This document shows positions 61,228-64,000 of a DNA stretch of 64,000 bases, piece by piece (the first letter of the stretch is position 1; every line of letters starts with the position of its first letter). Where the stretch lies: assembly GCA_002197995.1 (NCBI GenBank), contig NGZR01000001.1:7378001-7442000 (forward strand), in the 5' to 3' direction. The notes beneath the pieces are model-generated. The model was not told where the DNA came from. It did no database searches and was given only the letters and a program-made list of their open reading frames with translations. The DNA is from Gaeumannomyces sp. JS-464 (taxonomy: Eukaryota > Ascomycota > Sordariomycetes > Magnaporthales > Magnaporthaceae). Made by a program: the position numbers and the translations under genes.

Positions 61228-61407
61228 GAGAAGGACGAGCAACGCATCGACAGAAGAAGATTAATGAAATGACCAAAGGTAGAATATAAGAGAAGAGGTG
61301 GCAAATACAAGGTCTTCCGTGTTTGGTCCTCGGAGTTCATGGCTTTTGCAGGAATTTTTACATCCTTCATATACACATTTCTGGATATAAAACAGGTGTG
61401 ACTGGAC
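61228..61407. other. Short convergent spacer
   Basis: 180 bp separate the stop of the transglutaminase-core gene (+) from the presumed stop of the zinc-cluster factor (-). Their 3' UTRs probably overlap. Confidence 0.5.
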
Positions 61408-64000
61408 TCACCTGCGTTTGGGAGCGGAAGTACAGGGGTGGAAATAATCATAAGACAGGGAATCAACCGTGGCTTCTGCGCGTTCTTTGAGCACAAATGG
61501 AATGTGAGTGAACCAATCCATGTCCCAGCGCCTGCCACCGATTTCAATCGCCGATCTCACTAATTGTAACGCTTCAGAGTCAGAGAATCTAATGTTATAC
61601 ATGGTCTACGTACTCACAAAACTCCAGGCTCCATCACCCGGCTGTCCCCCGCAGGCCGCTGCGATACCCACACATGAAATCAAAACCTGTGGGCTAATTC
61701 TTTCAACCCCGGATGTCCTCGATCTCATCATCTCCAGCGTCTGCCACATATCAGGAATGCCCCCAAGGCCGGTCAGCGATCTGGGCACCTCATGGAACGG
61801 CCATTGATTTTGTGCCACTTTGGAGCCAACCTCCCGGATGAGGTGGTGTAGCGCGGGGCCGTCCAGAGCCCCTCACGTGTGGTGGCCTCACGGAGTATTT
61901 TCAGGGCCCCTTGGCGCACCGCCGGGTCCTGGGCACTGGTCGCAGCAAGATACACGGGCCAGAGCATCCCCGTGTCGTATATAAACCATCTCCCGCTTGG
62001 GTTGCTGCCGCCCCGCTGCTGCTTGATCCTGTTCCCAGTCTGCACTATGACGTTGGCGACCTCCACTATCTGAGCCAGACCGGCCTGCGACTGTGGCTGA
62101 GGCCGCCGCCACCGCTGCTGCTGGCGCGCCTTCCGCCCATAGTAGCATCGCTGCCGCCGGGAAGCTCGCCTGACATGAGGGCCGGGTCGAGCTCCCACAT
62201 GTCTCCCGAGGGGCTTGAGCCCAAGCCGAAGTTGCCGTCGAGGCCAATGTCGACATGAACAGACGGCCAAGGTCGTCGATGATGACGTCGTCCTGGTCCT
62301 CCAGCCCCGTCATGCGTCGACAAATATGTTGGCGGCGAGGACCTGCAAGAGGTCCAGGTGCAGCGACAGGTGCTCAGGCGTAGCCGGGACCGGAGCGGCA
62401 GGGCTGGCAGCGAAGCGGTCGAGCAGGCTGGCCAGGCGGCCGGAGCGACGGCGCAGGGCGGCCCTGCTGCTCGCGCTGGTAAGGATCTGACCAGAAGTCG
62501 TGGTCGGCCCAGCGGCCGTTAGTTTCAGACATGCGCGCGATGACGTCGCGCAGGTGGCTGCCGATGTGGGCGTGCGCCTCGGACAGGGACTCGAAGGCGT
62601 CGCGGGAGTCCGGGGGGAAGGCTAAGGAGCCATCGTCGAGGCGGCGCCGGGCGTAGGCGCGCAGGGCGAGGGAGGGCTGCATGCCCGAGGCGAAAAGTGC
62701 GGCGCTGCATTCGAGGCGGCAGAAGATGCGGATGATCTCGCGCATGTCGCGGGAGGTCTCGTGTTGCTGTTGATGTGACGACGGTGTCGGTGGCTGCTGC
62801 TGCTGTTGCGGCTGTGGAGATGGGGGAGAAGGTGAGGGGTGGCGGGAGGGCGGCATGCTACTGCTGAGATCGGTGTCGTTGGCGAGGAAGTCAAAGGCCT
62901 CGGGGACCAGCGACTCGAGGATCCGCAGGCCGTTGGTCAGATGGGTGAGCGCAGCGGCGTGGTCGGCCCGGAGCATCTCGAGGCAGATGAAGGACAGACA
63001 GCAGATGAGGGTCACCTGGATGCTCTCGGGGCTTGACGGGGACGCATGTCTGGCAAGCAGCGCGATGCTCTTGTTGTACTGCTGGATGGTAAACAGCTCC
63101 AGCTCCCCGTTTGACTCACCCCCTGCTGCTGCTCCCACCCCGACTTCCCCGGGACATACGGCCTCGCCGCCCTGGCACCAGTTGCCGTCGGACGACTGCT
63201 GGTACAACTGGTAGGCGGAACCCAGGGCTACCAGGGCGTGCTTGACGGCGCCCTCGCGGTGGGCGAGCCGGGGCGCGATGGTGGCCCAAAAGTACATGGA
63301 GCCGTAGTCGGACACGTGCCCGCCTGTGAGAACGCACGAAGGGGTCGAGTCGGCCGAGCACGAGACGGCAGCGCGGAACGAGTGGAAGAAACGCCTCTCC
63401 TGCTCGGTTCCGCCAATGTCGGCAGCGATGGGTCGCAGCGAGCGCAGACTGGCGTTCCACTGGTAGGCGCGCAGGAACTCCTGGCGCGCCAGCTCCATAT
63501 TGCGCTGCGTCTCCTCGATCCGGCTCGCCGACAGCACCCGACTGGGGGACCGTGTGCTGTCGTAGCCATCGCAGGCCCGGCCCGTTGACATGCAGCGCTG
63601 GCAGGCGGGCTTGCCCTCGTCGCACTTGACGCGTCGGATTCTAGGGGTGATTGGTCAGCTTTTGCCCCCTTTTTTGTCCTACACTTGCTCGCTCGAACAT
63701 TTGCCGCCTTCTGTTGATATGCATGTCTTTCTATCTTCTTCCATTTCCCTTCCTTTCACTCCCACAGATGGTTTGTCATCCATCAAGGGATTTGCCCGAC
63801 TTCTCCTTCTCATCTCGCAGACGGGTCCTTGATTCATGCGTTCCATGTCACAACACTTACTTGCTGAGGTCTTCTTGTTAGCTTTGGGATACGACACAGC
63901 AAATGAGGCCTGTTCCTTCACGTTCTCCTGTCTTCCTTTTGGCGTTTATTGCTTACCAGGTGATGCAGCCGGTACGAACCTTGGGCTTGGATGCCCTTGT
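61408..64000 (-). CDS. Zn(II)2Cys6 transcription factor, 5' end outside window
   Basis: Fungal zinc-cluster regulator. The first three zinc-binding cysteine contexts are split: KPKVRTGCITC at 64000-63957, then after a GTAAGC donor IRRVKCDEGKPACQRC and GRACDGY from 63640, giving the full six-Cys pattern. The regulatory region has EETQRNMELARQEF, DYGSMYFWATIAPRLAHREGAVKHALVALGSAY (typical of the Fungal_trans_2 class), CCLSFICLEMLRADHAAALTHLTNGLRIL, Gln/Pro runs, WFIYDTGMLWPVYLAATSA and a C-terminal exon ending SAPKRR at 61408. Problems: the 316-bp first intron as read puts a TGA across the splice, the frame changes several times between 62480 and 61820, and an in-frame TAG sits at 61606-61608. 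A GTGAGT directly after the codons at the presumed stop could be a donor, so the 3' end is uncertain. Targets unknown. Confidence 0.8.

Noticed and set aside
61043..61547. Minus-strand frame of 167 codons between the last two genes
   Set aside because: It overlaps the 3' ends of both neighbours in other frames and shows no protein features.

Overview
This is nuclear DNA of a filamentous ascomycete (Pezizomycotina, most likely a Sordariomycete; I cannot fix the genus). Reasons: genes carry short introns of about 58-110 bp with GTRNGT donors, CTRAC-type branch points and YAG acceptors. Intergenic spacers of 1-6 kb hold long A, T and C homopolymers and a recurring TAGGTACCTA-type motif. The gene set is fungal: GCP2/Spc97, Lsb6, Aim41, Ole1, Pim1/Lon, Rrg7, Med21 and a Zn2Cys6 factor. 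I see no operon, CRISPR array, intact transposon, rRNA gene or convincing tRNA gene.

Layout. 1-12 kb: 3' part of a gamma-tubulin complex GCP2 gene, a type II phosphatidylinositol 4-kinase (LSB6), a 4.8-kb spacer, then an eight-exon LaeA/UMTA-like methyltransferase. 13-24 kb: AIM41 (-), an Arg/Ser-rich hypothetical protein, a HIRAN-SNF2-RING helicase of HLTF/Rad5 type (+) and the delta-9 fatty-acid desaturase OLE1 with its cytochrome b5 tail (-). 24-37 kb: long spacers around a large proline-rich protein with an atypical kinase domain (-). 37-47 kb is gene-dense: mitochondrial Lon protease (-), a small conserved charged protein (+), RRG7 (-) head-to-head with MED21 (+), and a pyrimidine 5'-nucleotidase-type HAD phosphatase (-). 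47-57 kb: a long disordered nuclear-looking protein (+) and a multi-KH RNA-binding protein (+). 59-64 kb: a transglutaminase-core protein (+) tail-to-tail with a Zn2Cys6 transcription factor (-) that runs off the right edge.

The genes do not form one pathway. Three (LON, RRG7, AIM41) are mitochondrial, and the rest cover cytoskeleton, lipid, transcription and RNA functions, as expected of a core chromosomal region.

The most striking signal is that many conserved genes are interrupted by single-base insertions or deletions, often in compensating pairs 20-120 bp apart, while neighbours (OLE1, AIM41, the HAD phosphatase) are intact. The affected genes include ones normally essential in fungi. 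I read this as consensus error in the assembly rather than decay, but it decides how every coding entry should be used. All spliced models and frame changes were read by eye from conserved motifs; no alignment was run. I found no clearly new biological system. The most unusual protein is the proline-rich atypical kinase.
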